Positions 26,622 through 34,564 of a stretch of 64,000 nt of DNA are shown piece after piece. A program made the position numbers and the translations under genes. The notes below the pieces were generated by a model, which did not search any database, was not told where the DNA came from, and worked only from the letters and a program-made list of their open reading frames with translations. Each line of letters begins with the position of its first letter. Within the stretch, counting starts at the first letter, position 1. Origin of the DNA: an uncultured Bacilli bacterium (GTDB lineage: Bacteria; Bacillota_I; Bacilli_A; RF39; UBA660); contig CANRDB010000005.1 of assembly GCA_947629315.1 (NCBI GenBank), forward strand, positions 1-64,000. The letters run 5' to 3'.

Positions 26622-27320
26622 TTATTCTAAGGATTTGTTCTTGGAAAAGAAACATTCTTTGATAAACTTTTTTTCTTCTTCTTTCGCATCTTTCTCATAC
26701 TCTTCCTCCTCTTTCAAAAGAGGCGTACCTAGTAACTGATATAAGTCATAAGCATGACGAAACTCATGAATATTAATTAAAGCTGTTTTTAAATTGACAA
26801 CAACAGGAACTCCTACATGCATGTCAATTACTCGGTTCTCTTGATCACACTTTATATTCACCAAATAAAAAAATTGATGTTCTTCTATATGACTATCTCT
26901 AAGAGAGATTCGCGGTTGAATATATTTCCAAAATTCATTTGGATAATTTAAATAAGATATAACATCTAAGATTGTCAATAAAAGGCTTTGTAAACGAATG
27001 CGAAAATCATCTTGCTCTGTTAATAATTGAAAATGGCGGGTTCCATTTTGATTCTGGAAACAAGATTTATAATACGCAAATGTTTTTTCCTCTAAAGAAA
27101 AGAAATCGTTTAAAAACAAAGTTACTTCTAAAGCATCCATTCTTTCATAATGTTCCTCTAAAAATTGAAGAAGATTGTCTTCCTCTTGTAATACCAAAGA
27201 ATATTCTTCTAAGAGTTCTTTCCTTTTTTTAGGAGACGAATTTAAAAGACTTTGATTTTTCCACCAAGAAAATGCTACTTGATGAAAAGTTCTCACTTTT
27301 TCTAATTCCTTTTTGTCCAT
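26622..27320 (-). CDS. Unknown protein with HExxH zincin-like motif
   Basis: 232 residues, no signal peptide or membrane span. The only recognisable feature is INIHEFRHAYDLYQLLG (HEFRH at 185-189), a match to the HExxH motif of zinc metallopeptidases, followed about 20 residues later by EEEEYEKDAKEEEKKF, where a glutamate could be the third ligand as in gluzincins. The N-terminal 170 residues are helical and unfamiliar. One pentapeptide is weak evidence for catalysis, so function is left open. Neighbour of uvrB and of the NAGPA gene, with its own start region. Confidence 0.72.
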   Translation of the reverse strand: MDKKELEKVRTFHQVAFSWWKNQSLLNSSPKKRKELLEEYSLVLQEEDNLLQFLEEHYERMDALEVTLFLNDFFSLEEKTFAYYKSCFQNQNGTRHFQLLTEQDDFRIRLQSLLLTILDVISYLNYPNEFWKYIQPRISLRDSHIEEHQFFYLVNIKCDQENRVIDMHVGVPVVVNLKTALINIHEFRHAYDLYQLLGTPLLKEEEEYEKDAKEEEKKFIKECFFSKNKSLE

Positions 27321-27344
27321 AGTTCATCACGAAAGATTATTATA

Positions 27345-27372
27345 CAAAAAAATACTAGACAAATCTAGTATT
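27345..27372 (-). terminator. Rho-independent terminator of the NAGPA-domain gene
   Basis: AATACTAGA, loop TTTG, TCTAGTATT then TTTTT on the minus strand, directly after the stop codon. Confidence 0.8.
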
Positions 27373-28677
27373 TTATTTGACTATCCATGCATTTGGATGA
27401 TCTCTTTCTCCAGTGGAAGAGTAAGCAACTGGATGGTTCACAATTTTATTGTTTTCTATCAATATACTAGAAGCACCACCATCTAGGTTTGCTGCTGTAT
27501 ATACATTATATCGTTGTAATACTTCTACTACTTTTGTATAGGTAGCTCCTCCACGATAGCCATATTTATTCCCATTTCCATCTATTATCACAAAAAGGAC
27601 AATACCATCTTTTCGTTGAGCAATAACACTTCTTGGATGTTTTTGACTAGATTTTCCTTGAATTGGTTTTCCATTCACAATTAAGAATGGTCCAAAGGAA
27701 ATGGCATCTACCATTCCATTTTTAATCGCAGTAGTGGCATTTTCCTTAGTTAATACTAGTTTATGTTCTTTATTAAATCCAATGAGTCCACTAATCCAAT
27801 GGGTATTCTTACCTTTCCAAACAATTTTACCATCTTTAATGACGACTCCTGTAGGTCTAGCACCATTTCCCATTCCACCTGGATCTTCAAACCCACTTGC
27901 ATTCATCGCTAAAATAGCATCATTCTTTTTGGCAATCTCACGAATCGTTTCTCCTCTTCTTCCAAGATATTGAGAGTTCACTAAATGAATTCGTGAAGGT
28001 TCATAAATAACAGCTATATAAAACGTACATCCATCTTCTTGAAAGTGAATAATTTTATAAAGATTATTCCCCTCGTCTTTTTTCAAAATTTGTTCTTCAT
28101 ATTCGGATTCATAATTGTGTGTTTCATAATTACCAATGACAATTTCATCGGTATTGGTCTCTTCATTTACTTCAATAATAGTATTTTCTTTCAGTACCTG
28201 TTGAATGGTATCCTCATCATAAATCATTCGCGCTAAATACTTATGATTCATAGTTGACATAGCCGTTGTAATCAGAAAATTTTTAAATTCTTCATTGGGA
28301 CCATACGCTAACACTAAACAACCAATCGCACCAAGATCTAATATGAAACAAAGGAAAACCACCCAAAGGGATAATTTTTTCTTTTTCTTTTTTCTTTTTT
28401 TATCCTGTTGTTCGTGTTCGTTAGGTACACTTTCCTTTTTAACAGAATCCTTCTTTTTTTTCTTACAAACAGTAGTTCTACTAGATAGTTTCGGTTCTTT
28501 TTTAGAAGCGATATCCTTATGTTCCTTTGTAATTGATTTTTTCTTGGATATGGATTCTGATTTTGATTCTTTCGCTTTTTTAGTTTTTTTCAATAAAGTA
28601 GAAGTTTTAGAAACACTTTTTCTCTTTGGTTTCTGTTCCTTTTTAGGGGATTCTATTTTCTCTTTTTGTTCTTTCAT
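27373..28677 (-). CDS. Membrane-anchored phosphodiester glycosidase (NAGPA domain) with lysine-rich N-terminus
   Basis: 434 residues. Residues 1-101 are extremely Lys/Ser/Glu-rich (ending in a run of lysines), followed by one membrane helix (about 102-125) and an extracytoplasmic PF09992 domain from about 195: ILAMNASGFEDP, GARPTGVVIKDGKIVW, HPRSVIAQRKDGIVLFVIID and the signature ANLDGGASSILIENN. The domain cleaves sugar phosphodiesters such as GlcNAc-1-P or wall teichoic acid links. The basic tail would be cytoplasmic and could contact nucleic acid, membrane or FtsZ-like partners; that is speculation. One base separates it from the DUF6273-like gene, so they form an operon. Confidence 0.88.
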   Translation of the reverse strand: MKEQKEKIESPKKEQKPKRKSVSKTSTLLKKTKKAKESKSESISKKKSITKEHKDIASKKEPKLSSRTTVCKKKKKDSVKKESVPNEHEQQDKKRKKKKKKLSLWVVFLCFILDLGAIGCLVLAYGPNEEFKNFLITTAMSTMNHKYLARMIYDEDTIQQVLKENTIIEVNEETNTDEIVIGNYETHNYESEYEEQILKKDEGNNLYKIIHFQEDGCTFYIAVIYEPSRIHLVNSQYLGRRGETIREIAKKNDAILAMNASGFEDPGGMGNGARPTGVVIKDGKIVWKGKNTHWISGLIGFNKEHKLVLTKENATTAIKNGMVDAISFGPFLIVNGKPIQGKSSQKHPRSVIAQRKDGIVLFVIIDGNGNKYGYRGGATYTKVVEVLQRYNVYTAANLDGGASSILIENNKIVNHPVAYSSTGERDHPNAWIVK

Positions 28678-29892
28678 CTAATCACCTACCACATAAGGAC
28701 TATCCACATATCCAACTCCACTATGAATCATTAAATCTTTTCGTAGTACAAGGACAGGATAAATATCCAATGCTTTCTTTCCCTCATTCGCTGTTAATTT
28801 GTTTTCTTCATTCATCGAATAGATATAATTGCCACTCTTTGACAATAAGTAACTATTTGGTACATCCATAGTGAAATAATCCCCTACTTTTAATGCTCCC
28901 ACATATGCTTTCACATTGGTATTTTTGGTATCTTGATAATCCATTACATATTCGCCGGTATCCCATTTACTAGACACCAAATCATCTTTGTTGAAACCTT
29001 CAAGATAATCATGATTCAGATAATACCCCAATCCCTTTTTATCACTTGTGGAATATGCATTAGAATTAGATGAGAATGGCAATTGTTTTTCGATTGGGGA
29101 AACACTTAACACTTTAACTCCATTTTCGTTTTTTTCAATAACTCTCCATACATTACTGTTATATTCAATATATTCTCCCACATATACATCTTCTAATGTC
29201 TCTGCTACTGTATTCTCAAAAAGATATGGATTTTCATAGGTTCCATCGCCATCGATATAAAAATTCTCGCTATCAAATATAACAACTGGTTTGACAGCTA
29301 AAAAGTCTGCATAGGATTCTGTTTTTTGAACATCTCCTTGCTCTGTAATAATTAAAGCATTTTCTCCATCTAATGCCCAAAAATCCTGCTCTAATACAAA
29401 ACTATCTTTCGCTCCAATCTTAGAATAAGTTTCTTTATCTAATAGTGTAACTTTCTCACCATTTAAATATTCCTCTTTTAAATTCGCTAAAAAGACATTT
29501 TCTAACCATGTTTTTACATTCGATTCTTGATATTGAGAAGAAGACCCATACTTTAAATTTGTAACGGATTTCTCTATAATAGCATAAATACTTTTTTCAT
29601 TAAAATATAAAATTCTATAATAAAAACCACAAAAATAGATATAATTGTTATCAGCATCTAATGGATATCGATAAGATTCCTTATCTTTAATCAATTTTTG
29701 TTTCATCAAATGATCTTCTCGAGTTAGGTATTCATATATCGTAGAAGAACTAGAATCCTTTTTTTGTTCTAGTCGGTAAAAATGAATGAGACGAGAACCA
29801 TAAAAACCAATCATTCCTCCTATAAATAATAAACTACAATAAACAAAAACATACTTGGAAATAATAAGTATTTTCCTTACCGTTTTCTTCAT
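28678..29892 (-). CDS. Membrane-anchored surface protein, two DUF6273-like segments
   Basis: 404 residues starting MKKTVRKILI; one N-terminal membrane helix (about 12-32), then an extracytoplasmic region with two related segments. Each carries a strand-rich pattern: YYRILYFNEKSIYAIIEKS with a later VKTWLENVFLANL, and VWRVIEKNENGVKVLSVSP with GLGYYLNHDYLEGF, resembling DUF6273, followed by VKPVVIF or IYPVLVLRKDL closing motifs. No catalytic residues are apparent; a wall-binding or adhesin role is possible. The ATG was preferred because the in-frame GTG upstream is part of the AAGGTG ribosome-binding site. Operon partner of the NAGPA gene. Confidence 0.75.
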   Translation of the reverse strand: MKKTVRKILIISKYVFVYCSLLFIGGMIGFYGSRLIHFYRLEQKKDSSSSTIYEYLTREDHLMKQKLIKDKESYRYPLDADNNYIYFCGFYYRILYFNEKSIYAIIEKSVTNLKYGSSSQYQESNVKTWLENVFLANLKEEYLNGEKVTLLDKETYSKIGAKDSFVLEQDFWALDGENALIITEQGDVQKTESYADFLAVKPVVIFDSENFYIDGDGTYENPYLFENTVAETLEDVYVGEYIEYNSNVWRVIEKNENGVKVLSVSPIEKQLPFSSNSNAYSTSDKKGLGYYLNHDYLEGFNKDDLVSSKWDTGEYVMDYQDTKNTNVKAYVGALKVGDYFTMDVPNSYLLSKSGNYIYSMNEENKLTANEGKKALDIYPVLVLRKDLMIHSGVGYVDSPYVVGD

Positions 29893-30036
29893 TATCAACA
29901 CCTTAAATTCTTTTTCATTATATTATAATAATTCCATTTTATCAACCTATCCAAAACATTTTTATTGATTTTTTTTGAGGATTCAGTTTCATTTTGTGTA
30001 TGATAGACATATACTACCTGTACACTATTTTTTTAA

Positions 30037-30063
30037 CAAAAAAGTTATCTTATCGATAACTCT
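30037..30063 (-). terminator. Rho-independent terminator of the kinase/phosphoesterase operon
   Basis: AGTTATC, loop GATAA, GATAACT then TTTTTT on the minus strand, overlapping the stop codon of the phosphoesterase. Confidence 0.8.
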
Positions 30064-30928
30064 TATAGTCAGTTGGCATATTGACAAATTTTTTAATCAT
30101 ATAGTCAGGAGAAGTACTGCTGGCAATAGATGACAACATCTTCTCTCTATCATAAGGTACTAAAACTTCCTCTAGAGAATATCCTTTTTTTGTCTCTGTT
30201 AACATGACATAGGATGCTTTATCTTCCTCATTTTTTTCATAGGCCATTCCTGCTGCTCGTATCGTATAATATTCCGTCCGAAGACTTCTCTCATAGAGTT
30301 TAAAATGAACATGTCCTTGAATAATGGCATCAAATTGATCTACTTTTTTTCCACCAAATAAAGCATCTTGTTGATAAGACAAATATCCTTTCATAAAATC
30401 ATCTGTTTCATCATAACTACTTAGCATTTGTTTAATCTCTTTTAATTGTTCTATACTATTCGTATAAGAAAATTGTGAATAACCTGGTTTTCCTTCACGA
30501 ATACGACTTTGATAGGACCATGTACTTCTTACGCCAAAATCAATTCTCACATCATTCGCAAAATGACACAATCCGATTTTTTTATGACCCATACATAATT
30601 CAATAGAATGTGGATATAACGATATTTGATATTTTTGATGATCACTTAATTGCGATAACGTCCATTGTAAACTTTTTTGTTTCTCACTATGAAAATAACT
30701 ACGAAAAGGCTGATATCCTAATGTCACATACTCTTCAGAATTTCCTGCTAAAGAAATAATACCATATTCTTCTAGTAAATCCATCACTTCGCTTGGATTA
30801 GGACCAACGCCAATATTATCCCCTAAGGAATAAATCTGTGTAATATTCCTCTTTTGAATATCTTCAAGAATCGCTTGCGTTGGTTCTAACAAGGCATGAG
30901 AATCCGTAAAGATAGCCACTTTATTCAT
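30050..30928 (-). CDS. Calcineurin-like metallophosphoesterase
   Basis: 292 residues with the ordered metal-site motifs of the family: FTDSHALL (D-x-H, residue 9-11), SLGDNIGVGPNP (GD), LAGNSEEY (GN, the usual GNHD is altered), HFAND, and IIQGHVHFKLY (GHxH). Substrate unknown: protein, nucleotide and phosphodiester substrates all occur in this superfamily. It overlaps the HipA-like kinase gene by eight bases and shares its promoter, suggesting matched production. Confidence 0.85.
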   Translation of the reverse strand: MNKVAIFTDSHALLEPTQAILEDIQKRNITQIYSLGDNIGVGPNPSEVMDLLEEYGIISLAGNSEEYVTLGYQPFRSYFHSEKQKSLQWTLSQLSDHQKYQISLYPHSIELCMGHKKIGLCHFANDVRIDFGVRSTWSYQSRIREGKPGYSQFSYTNSIEQLKEIKQMLSSYDETDDFMKGYLSYQQDALFGGKKVDQFDAIIQGHVHFKLYERSLRTEYYTIRAAGMAYEKNEEDKASYVMLTETKKGYSLEEVLVPYDREKMLSSIASSTSPDYMIKKFVNMPTDYKSYR

Positions 30929-31808
30929 CTATTTTTCCCCCTTTTTGATATACCTTTTTTGTTTTCTGTAATACCTGTTCTATCATCTGACGATTTCTTC
31001 TAAATCCAATTAGAATTTCTTTTTCAATCGTAGATTGTAGTGGTGCATGAATTCTTTTGGAAACACGTTCTAAAGCTGATTGAACATTTTCTTCCGAAAT
31101 AATCCATAATTTATCTAAAAATAATTGATAATCCTCCATAGAACAATTTCTTAAATATTTTTCTAAAAAATTTTCTCCCTCTGGAATCACGAATGGATTC
31201 ATTAAAGATTGAGCATCTTGATGGTCAATGCCAATGCGATATACTCCATAACTTAAACAAAATTCGTCTAACATCAATTCATTATCAAGTAATCGAGCAA
31301 AAGAAACATTACCATCTCGTTCCTCTACAAATAAATTCTTTTCATGTCTATCGATATTCGCTATGAAAATATCAAAGAAAAAAATATTTGTAAATTGACG
31401 CATTAATTCTTGTTCTACTTGTGGATTGTGATAATAAATGGAAAAGGCTTTTCCAACATCCTCAAAATTATTGTACACTCTTCGTTCATTCCAAGAAAGG
31501 AATGGATAAGCACGCGCTAATATGTCATCTAAAGATACTACTTTCGCCCCATCATGAAAAGCATGCTCACTAACAAACCCCATAAAATTATGAACAACCG
31601 CTAAATCATAATGAACACAAGGAATACCATAATCTTTCGCTAATTCCTCTGCCAATAATTCATGATAACAAGAATACCAATTCTTAATACGTTTAAAATA
31701 ATACTTGTTCTGTTGATAGTCAAAGACAAATTGTTTGGTACTAGTAACTGGTGCGAAAGAATCTAAATCAAGCCAGCCATCTGATAAACGTAAATGTTCC
31801 ATATCCAC
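30921..31808 (-). CDS. HipA-like kinase-fold protein
   Basis: 295 residues from a GTG seven bases after GGGGGG. Kinase-like landmarks: KYYFKRIKN (nucleotide-binding Lys), SCYHELLAEELAKDYGIP (conserved Glu helix), FDIFIANIDRHEKNLFV (catalytic N-x-D-R-H-x-x-N loop) and RLLDNELMLD (metal-binding Asp). This pattern fits the HipA/PI3K-like atypical kinases, though it lacks the usual HipA N-terminal domain and no HipB-type regulator is nearby. A TTG that opens a longer frame is really the -35 box of the promoter at 31834-31862. Overlaps the phosphoesterase gene. Confidence 0.72.
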   Translation of the reverse strand: MDMEHLRLSDGWLDLDSFAPVTSTKQFVFDYQQNKYYFKRIKNWYSCYHELLAEELAKDYGIPCVHYDLAVVHNFMGFVSEHAFHDGAKVVSLDDILARAYPFLSWNERRVYNNFEDVGKAFSIYYHNPQVEQELMRQFTNIFFFDIFIANIDRHEKNLFVEERDGNVSFARLLDNELMLDEFCLSYGVYRIGIDHQDAQSLMNPFVIPEGENFLEKYLRNCSMEDYQLFLDKLWIISEENVQSALERVSKRIHAPLQSTIEKEILIGFRRNRQMIEQVLQKTKKVYQKGGKIDE

Positions 31809-31833
31809 ACTATTTCCCCCCAAACGGTATCTT

Positions 31834-31862
31834 ACTCTACCATATTTTAGTTTTCTTGTCAA
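31834..31862 (-). promoter_or_regulatory. Promoter of the kinase/phosphoesterase operon
   Basis: Minus strand: TTGACA, 17-base spacer ending TGG (extended -10), TAGAGT. It sits between the noc terminator and the GTG start. Confidence 0.7.
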
Positions 31863-31867
31863 ATAAA

Positions 31868-31891
31868 AAGGTTAAAAGTAAAATTCTTCTA
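31868..31891 (-). terminator. Rho-independent terminator of noc
   Basis: AAAGGTTA and TTAACCTTT pair across a 14-base loop, followed by TTTTTATTT on the minus strand. Confidence 0.65.
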
Positions 31892-33742
31892 ACCTTTATT
31901 AATCTTGAAAATCACTTGATATTCGTTTTCCAAATCAATTTCTTCTAAATCAATCGTATAACCCCAATCTTCTATTTGATCTCCAGTATCTCGAATCAAA
32001 TTAATAACTTTTCTAAAATCAACTACTTCTGCTGGTTTAGAAGATGGAGGTAATACTGGATCATACTGTTTGTTATAATCCGTAATAATAATTGGCTGAA
32101 TATCTGTTTTTTCTTCAGGCTTTGTCTCTACTGGTGCGGGTTCTACTACTTCTGGCATGACAAGCTCTGGTGGTTCTATTGGTTCTGGTTCTTCTGCTTT
32201 AGAGGAATCATGAGAGTTCATAAATATATCTGGTAAAGCATTTTCTACAATAGGGGTAGATGGAATATCATCTAAAGACGGAACAGATACCGCTGGAGAT
32301 GCACTAGGGGTAACTACTGGTGGCTCCTCTGGTTGTGGAGGTTGCACAGATATACTAGGTATCGTTGGCTGTACAGATGGTTCTGGCATAACCGTTTTTG
32401 GTGGTTCTAATGGTGGGAACACTCTTTCCGGTGCAACAGTAGTAGCTGCCTCTGGAGTGGAAGAGAAGATTGATGGCATTTCTGCTGGAGCTGCTGGTGC
32501 TGGTGAAACAAAGGATGTTGGCTCGGTTTCTTTTAAAGCATCTTCCATAACTTGTGCTTCTCTTTGTGATGGAGTCGCTAATAAAGCTGCCATGTCTAAT
32601 GGTTTTTCCTCTACCACTACTCCATTTTTATCAAATACAAAACTACTAGTTGGTACGTATCCGGAATTTTGAGAAATCATAGAAGGTCCTCCTGCAAGTG
32701 GGGAAGCAGAATCCATCATCGTCGTCGAAGCAATTGTTGGTTCCTCAATGATTGGTGTAGTTGGCATGCCACTCATTGGTTTTGGTGTTTGTGGTGGCTT
32801 TGGGGTTCCCCCTCCTGATGGAGGATTGCTACTCAATGGTTGAGGATTAGAAACTGGTTTTGGAGATAACTCCGTTAAAGATACCTGTGAAGATTCAGTT
32901 GGAACAACCACTGGTTTTTCTTCTCTTGGCGCCGTCGGCGTTGGAGAAACAACTGGAGATGGTTGACTAGGTTTTTGTGACATCAACAAATTATTAAAAT
33001 CAACTGGCTTGTTTTGTGGTATGATTTCCTTTGCTTGACTCTCAATCTTATCAACATCCACAAATCCAGGATTATTAGGAGAAAAAGCATTTGGATTTTT
33101 TTCTGATTCTGGTTCTACAACTGTATCTGATATGAATCGATTCATTTTCTCAATCTCCTCCTCCACTTTTCTAACTGTTAATCTCTCATCTATAATTCTT
33201 TTTAACATTTCTCTTTGTTTAGAAGCATCTTTTAACTTTAATAATGATCTTGCATGCCTTTCTGAAATTTTATCTTCCATTAAGGCTTCTTGTACTTCAT
33301 CACATAAATTTAATAGCCGAATTTTATTGGCAACAGCCGATTGACTCTTTCCTAGTTTAATGGCTAATTGTTCTTGGGTTAAATAGTCCATATCCAATAT
33401 TTTCTTATAAGAAATTGCTTCTTCAATAGGAGATAAATCTCTTCTTTGAACATTTTCTATAAGAGCTATTTCTGCACTATCTTTATCATTAAAATCAGAA
33501 ATAATGGCAGGAATAGTATCTTTTCCTGCTAAGACACTCGCTTTATATCTTCTTTCTCCTGCTATAATTTCATATTTATCACCTATGGGTCTTACAATAA
33601 TGGGTTGAATAACACCATGTTCCTTAATAGATTCTGAAAGTTCTATAATAGCATCTTCATTAAATTTTATTCGTGGTTGGAACCGATTAGGTAATATATC
33701 ATTTAGATTTAATTCTATTACTTTTGTTCTTGTTTCATCCAT
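31889..33742 (-). CDS. noc: Noc-type nucleoid occlusion protein with long proline-rich insertion
   Basis: 617 residues, over twice the usual ~285. Residues 1-200 are a ParB-type CTP-binding and helix-turn-helix module: IIAGERRYKAS (59-69), LIENVQRRD (94-102), GKSQSAVANK (131-140) and ISERHARSL. Gln134, Lys140 and Arg162 are the Noc-type specificity residues (ParB has Arg, Thr/other, Gly), and an exact Noc-binding site exists at 57994. Residues ~215-555 are Pro/Ser/Thr/Val-rich and presumably disordered; the last ~60 (VVDFRKVINLIRD to the end) form a short conserved-looking end. The amphipathic N-terminal helix of Bacillus Noc is not evident. Position downstream of rsmG is that of noc. Confidence 0.88.
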   Translation of the reverse strand: MDETRTKVIELNLNDILPNRFQPRIKFNEDAIIELSESIKEHGVIQPIIVRPIGDKYEIIAGERRYKASVLAGKDTIPAIISDFNDKDSAEIALIENVQRRDLSPIEEAISYKKILDMDYLTQEQLAIKLGKSQSAVANKIRLLNLCDEVQEALMEDKISERHARSLLKLKDASKQREMLKRIIDERLTVRKVEEEIEKMNRFISDTVVEPESEKNPNAFSPNNPGFVDVDKIESQAKEIIPQNKPVDFNNLLMSQKPSQPSPVVSPTPTAPREEKPVVVPTESSQVSLTELSPKPVSNPQPLSSNPPSGGGTPKPPQTPKPMSGMPTTPIIEEPTIASTTMMDSASPLAGGPSMISQNSGYVPTSSFVFDKNGVVVEEKPLDMAALLATPSQREAQVMEDALKETEPTSFVSPAPAAPAEMPSIFSSTPEAATTVAPERVFPPLEPPKTVMPEPSVQPTIPSISVQPPQPEEPPVVTPSASPAVSVPSLDDIPSTPIVENALPDIFMNSHDSSKAEEPEPIEPPELVMPEVVEPAPVETKPEEKTDIQPIIITDYNKQYDPVLPPSSKPAEVVDFRKVINLIRDTGDQIEDWGYTIDLEEIDLENEYQVIFKINKG

Positions 33743-33772
33743 AGGTAATCCTCTTTTCTATCCTATGTTTTT

Positions 33773-33801
33773 ATTATAATATAATTTGGGAAATAATACA
33801 A
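33773..33801 (-). promoter_or_regulatory. Promoter of noc, with half-site in the spacer
   Basis: Minus strand TTGTAT, 17 bases, TATAAT. The spacer contains ATTTCCC (33788-33794), the half-site of the Noc-binding sequence, which suggests self-repression. Confidence 0.65.
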
Positions 33802-33808
33802 GAACATT

Positions 33809-33830
33809 TTGGGAAATAAATATTTCCCAA
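33809..33830 (-). promoter_or_regulatory. Inverted repeat upstream of the noc promoter, possible Noc operator
   Basis: Arms TTGGGAAATA and TATTTCCCAA separated by two bases, just upstream of the -35 box. Each arm contains a 7-base half of the Noc-binding sequence, but in everted order. A terminator role is unlikely because its T run would lie on the wrong side for minus-strand transcription. Confidence 0.45.
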
Positions 33831-33853
33831 AAAAAAGAAGAAACCATTCTTCT
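33829..33853 (-). terminator. Rho-independent terminator of rsmG
   Basis: AGAAGAA and TTCTTCT with a short loop (TGGT), followed by eight T on the minus strand. Confidence 0.75.
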
Positions 33854-33868
33854 TTCTCATGCTTTTAT

Positions 33869-34564
33869 TTATAGACTTTTTCTCTTTATCTCTGAAAATT
33901 TTCTAGGATATTGGGGGGACGTTTTTTGATCTTTACAAATGACATATAATTGTCTTTTACTATTTTCTATTGGAAGAACAAAATCATCAATTTTCTCTAC
34001 ATGACAATGCAATTTCGTTAGGGCATGATCAAACTGCTCTTCATTCGAACCTTTCATAGGAATAAAATATCCTCCTACTTTAACCAACGGGATACAGTAT
34101 TCCATCAAAATTGGTAAAGCCGCAACTGCACGGGCTGTTACCATATCAAATTCTTCTCTATGAATTTTTGCATATTCCTCTGCGCGAGCAGGAACAATTT
34201 CCAGAGACGATAGTTCTAGTTGTGCAGCTACTACTTTCAAAAATTCTATTCTTTTATGTAAAGAATCTACCAATGTAACTTTTAAATGTGGAAAAACAAT
34301 TTTTAAAACCATCCCGGGAAAACCAGCACCCGTTCCCACATCACATACAGTAGATATATTAGAAAAATCACATACTCTAGCAAGTGTTAGACTATCATAA
34401 AAATGTTTCAAGTATACTTCTTTGTGTTCGGTAATACCAGTTAAGTTCATCACTTTATTGTATTCTACTAACAATTGATAATACTGTTCTAACTGCTCTA
34501 GTTGTTTTGGTGTTAACTCTATAGAAAGAATTCTTAATGCCTCGATAAATTCTTTAATTTCCAT
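33869..34564 (-). CDS. rsmG: 16S rRNA (guanine527-N7)-methyltransferase RsmG
   Basis: 231 residues. S-adenosylmethionine-binding core: [26 protein letters not shown] and [15 protein letters not shown], all typical of RsmG/GidB. Loss of this enzyme gives low-level streptomycin resistance in relatives. Overlaps mnmG by 11 bases; the mnmE-mnmG-rsmG-noc order is that of Bacillus. Confidence 0.96.
   Translation of the reverse strand: MEIKEFIEALRILSIELTPKQLEQLEQYYQLLVEYNKVMNLTGITEHKEVYLKHFYDSLTLARVCDFSNISTVCDVGTGAGFPGMVLKIVFPHLKVTLVDSLHKRIEFLKVVAAQLELSSLEIVPARAEEYAKIHREEFDMVTARAVAALPILMEYCIPLVKVGGYFIPMKGSNEEQFDHALTKLHCHVEKIDDFVLPIENSKRQLYVICKDQKTSPQYPRKFSEIKRKSL

Noticed and set aside
28380-28470. 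Polypyrimidine tract as a slippery or regulatory element
   Set aside because: It is the coding sequence of the lysine-rich N-terminus (AAA/AAG codons) of the NAGPA protein on the minus strand.
31809-31862. Longer N-terminus of the HipA-like kinase from a TTG
   Set aside because: That TTG is the first base triplet of a consensus -35 box (TTGACA-17-TAGAGT); a GTG with a GGGGGG site lies downstream.
33809-33830. Inverted repeat upstream of noc as a transcription terminator
   Set aside because: The A/T run lies on the wrong side for minus-strand transcription and rsmG already has its own terminator at 33829-33853; no plus-strand gene ends here.
34309-34324. Second Noc-binding site in rsmG (ATCCCGGGAAAA region)
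   Set aside because: Only about ten of fourteen positions match the consensus, one arm being degraded.
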